From: Erythrobacter sp. UBA2510
GTDB taxonomy: Bacteria > Pseudomonadota > Alphaproteobacteria > Sphingomonadales > Sphingomonadaceae
Direction: 5' to 3'
DNA: 15,071 bases
NCBI GenBank assembly: GCA_002341345.1
Contig: DDNW01000194.1
Coordinates: 6,542-21,612 of the forward strand
This document shows positions 14,376 to 15,071 of this stretch, in pieces. The position numbers were made by a program, and so were the translations under genes. The number at the start of each line of letters is the position of its first letter. Within the stretch, counting starts at the first letter, position 1. Below the pieces are notes generated by a model. That model had not been told where the DNA came from. It saw only the letters and a program-made list of their open reading frames with translations, and made no database searches.

Positions 14376-15071
14376 CAATCAACCCTCATCGGCAGCGATT
14401 TGATCGTCATCGTACCGACATTGCCGCCATAGACGGGCACGAAGTCGGGGTCAGCCAATCGCAGATTCGGAAATCTGTCCAGTATGGCGCGAAGCCCGAT
14501 TCCCATTGTCACCTTGGCCAGACGCATCCCGATGCACAGATGCGGGCCAGTGCCGAAGGTCAGGGTTCGCGGCTTTCGGCCAAGGTCGAGTTTGCGCGGC
14601 TCGTCGAAGAATTCGGGGTCGAAACTGGCTGCCTGGGGCGACGTGATAACAGGCATGCCCTTGTAGATAGGTGTGCCCCCAACCTCGGTGTCGCATGCTG
14701 CAAAGCGCGGAAACGAGAACAGGCCCGGCCCGTGATAACGCAGCAATTCCTCCAGCGCATCGTTCATCATTTCTGGATGGTCGCGCAAACGCTGCATCTG
14801 ATCGGGGTGCCGACACAAGACTAGTAGGGCCGCGCCCAGCGTGGCGGCGGTCGATCCCAGGGCGGAACCGCAGATGGTGTTGATCTGGCCGTGAAGCTCG
14901 GCATCGCTCAGCCGGGTACCCTCGTCGCGGGCCGTGATCAGATCACTGATGAAGTCGTCGCTCGGTTTCCTCCGGCGTTCCTCTATCACGTCGGCGATGA
15001 CCTTGCGGACGCCCTCGATCGCATCGGTATATTCTTTAGGACGCTGTTCGCCGGGCCGGAATTTGGGCAAA
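14375..15071 (-). CDS. Cytochrome P450 (partial, N-terminus outside window)
   Basis: 231 C-terminal residues are visible and the reading frame is open to the right edge, so the true start is outside the window. Numbered from the edge, the ExxR motif is E108-LL-R111 and the haem loop is FGTGPHLCIG with the thiolate Cys179. The I-helix oxygen-activation motif, usually AGx[D/E]T[T/S], reads A70-LGST-A75: the Thr is kept but the acidic residue is Ser73. This may alter proton delivery. The frame and both other motifs are intact, so it is not an obvious pseudogene. It overlaps the SDR start by one base and leads a three-gene operon in the visible region. Confidence 0.92.
   Translation of the reverse strand, partial: LPKFRPGEQRPKEYTDAIEGVRKVIADVIEERRRKPSDDFISDLITARDEGTRLSDAELHGQINTICGSALGSTAATLGAALLVLCRHPDQMQRLRDHPEMMNDALEELLRYHGPGLFSFPRFAACDTEVGGTPIYKGMPVITSPQAASFDPEFFDEPRKLDLGRKPRTLTFGTGPHLCIGMRLAKVTMGIGLRAILDRFPNLRLADPDFVPVYGGNVGTMTIKSLPMRVD

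Noticed and set aside
1..15071. Mobile elements, tRNA genes, CRISPR arrays or riboswitches
   Set aside because: I scanned for transposase-like frames, long terminal repeats, regularly spaced repeats and cloverleaf segments and saw none that I could support.

Overview
The window looks like part of a GC-rich sphingomonad chromosome or megaplasmid (Alphaproteobacteria, Sphingomonadales, Novosphingobium/Sphingobium-like). This rests on the TonB-dependent receptor, whose signal peptide, 'DIIVTARK' TonB box and C-terminal Phe are typical of the group, and on the mix of accessory catabolic genes. No tRNA, rRNA, transposase, integrase or CRISPR array is visible. The genus and substrate are inferred, not proven.

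Layout, left to right. (1) A spinster-type MFS transporter (minus, cut by the left edge) diverges from a TonB-dependent receptor (plus), which is followed by a SnoaL-like protein and a cytochrome P450. (2) A PcaC-like carboxymuconolactone decarboxylase family protein (minus) diverges from a 3-hydroxyisobutyrate dehydrogenase-type oxidoreductase (plus). (3) A GntR/FCD regulator (minus) diverges from a Rieske [2Fe-2S] protein (plus). (4) A luciferase-like (LLM) flavin oxidoreductase (minus) diverges from an APH-type phosphotransferase (plus), followed by a TauD/TfdA dioxygenase and a beta-class-like GST. (5) Converging on these is a minus-strand operon: a second P450 (cut by the right edge), an SDR and a Nu-class (YfcG/YghU-like) GST.

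The most striking signal is a shared promoter motif. The palindrome TATCGATA, always followed by A in one orientation, occurs exactly five times in the window by my scan. All five copies lie in the promoter gaps of blocks 1-4: 1299, 5918, 7710, 9851 and 11025. One lies between the GntR gene and its divergent Rieske neighbour. The simplest reading is one GntR-controlled regulon spanning uptake (receptor, MFS), several oxygenases (P450, Rieske protein, LLM, TauD), a dehydrogenase, a phosphotransferase and a GST. No ring-cleavage dioxygenase, CoA ligase or ferredoxin is present in the window, so the substrate cannot be named; a hydrophobic xenobiotic, terpenoid or aromatic compound would fit.

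Several proteins depart from their families at key residues. The Rieske protein keeps its cluster ligands but appears to lack the mononuclear-iron histidines. The second P450 has Ser in place of the I-helix acid. The beta-class GST has Gly in place of the cis-Pro. The GntR FCD domain appears to have an exchanged metal-ligand set (H, H, D, Q).
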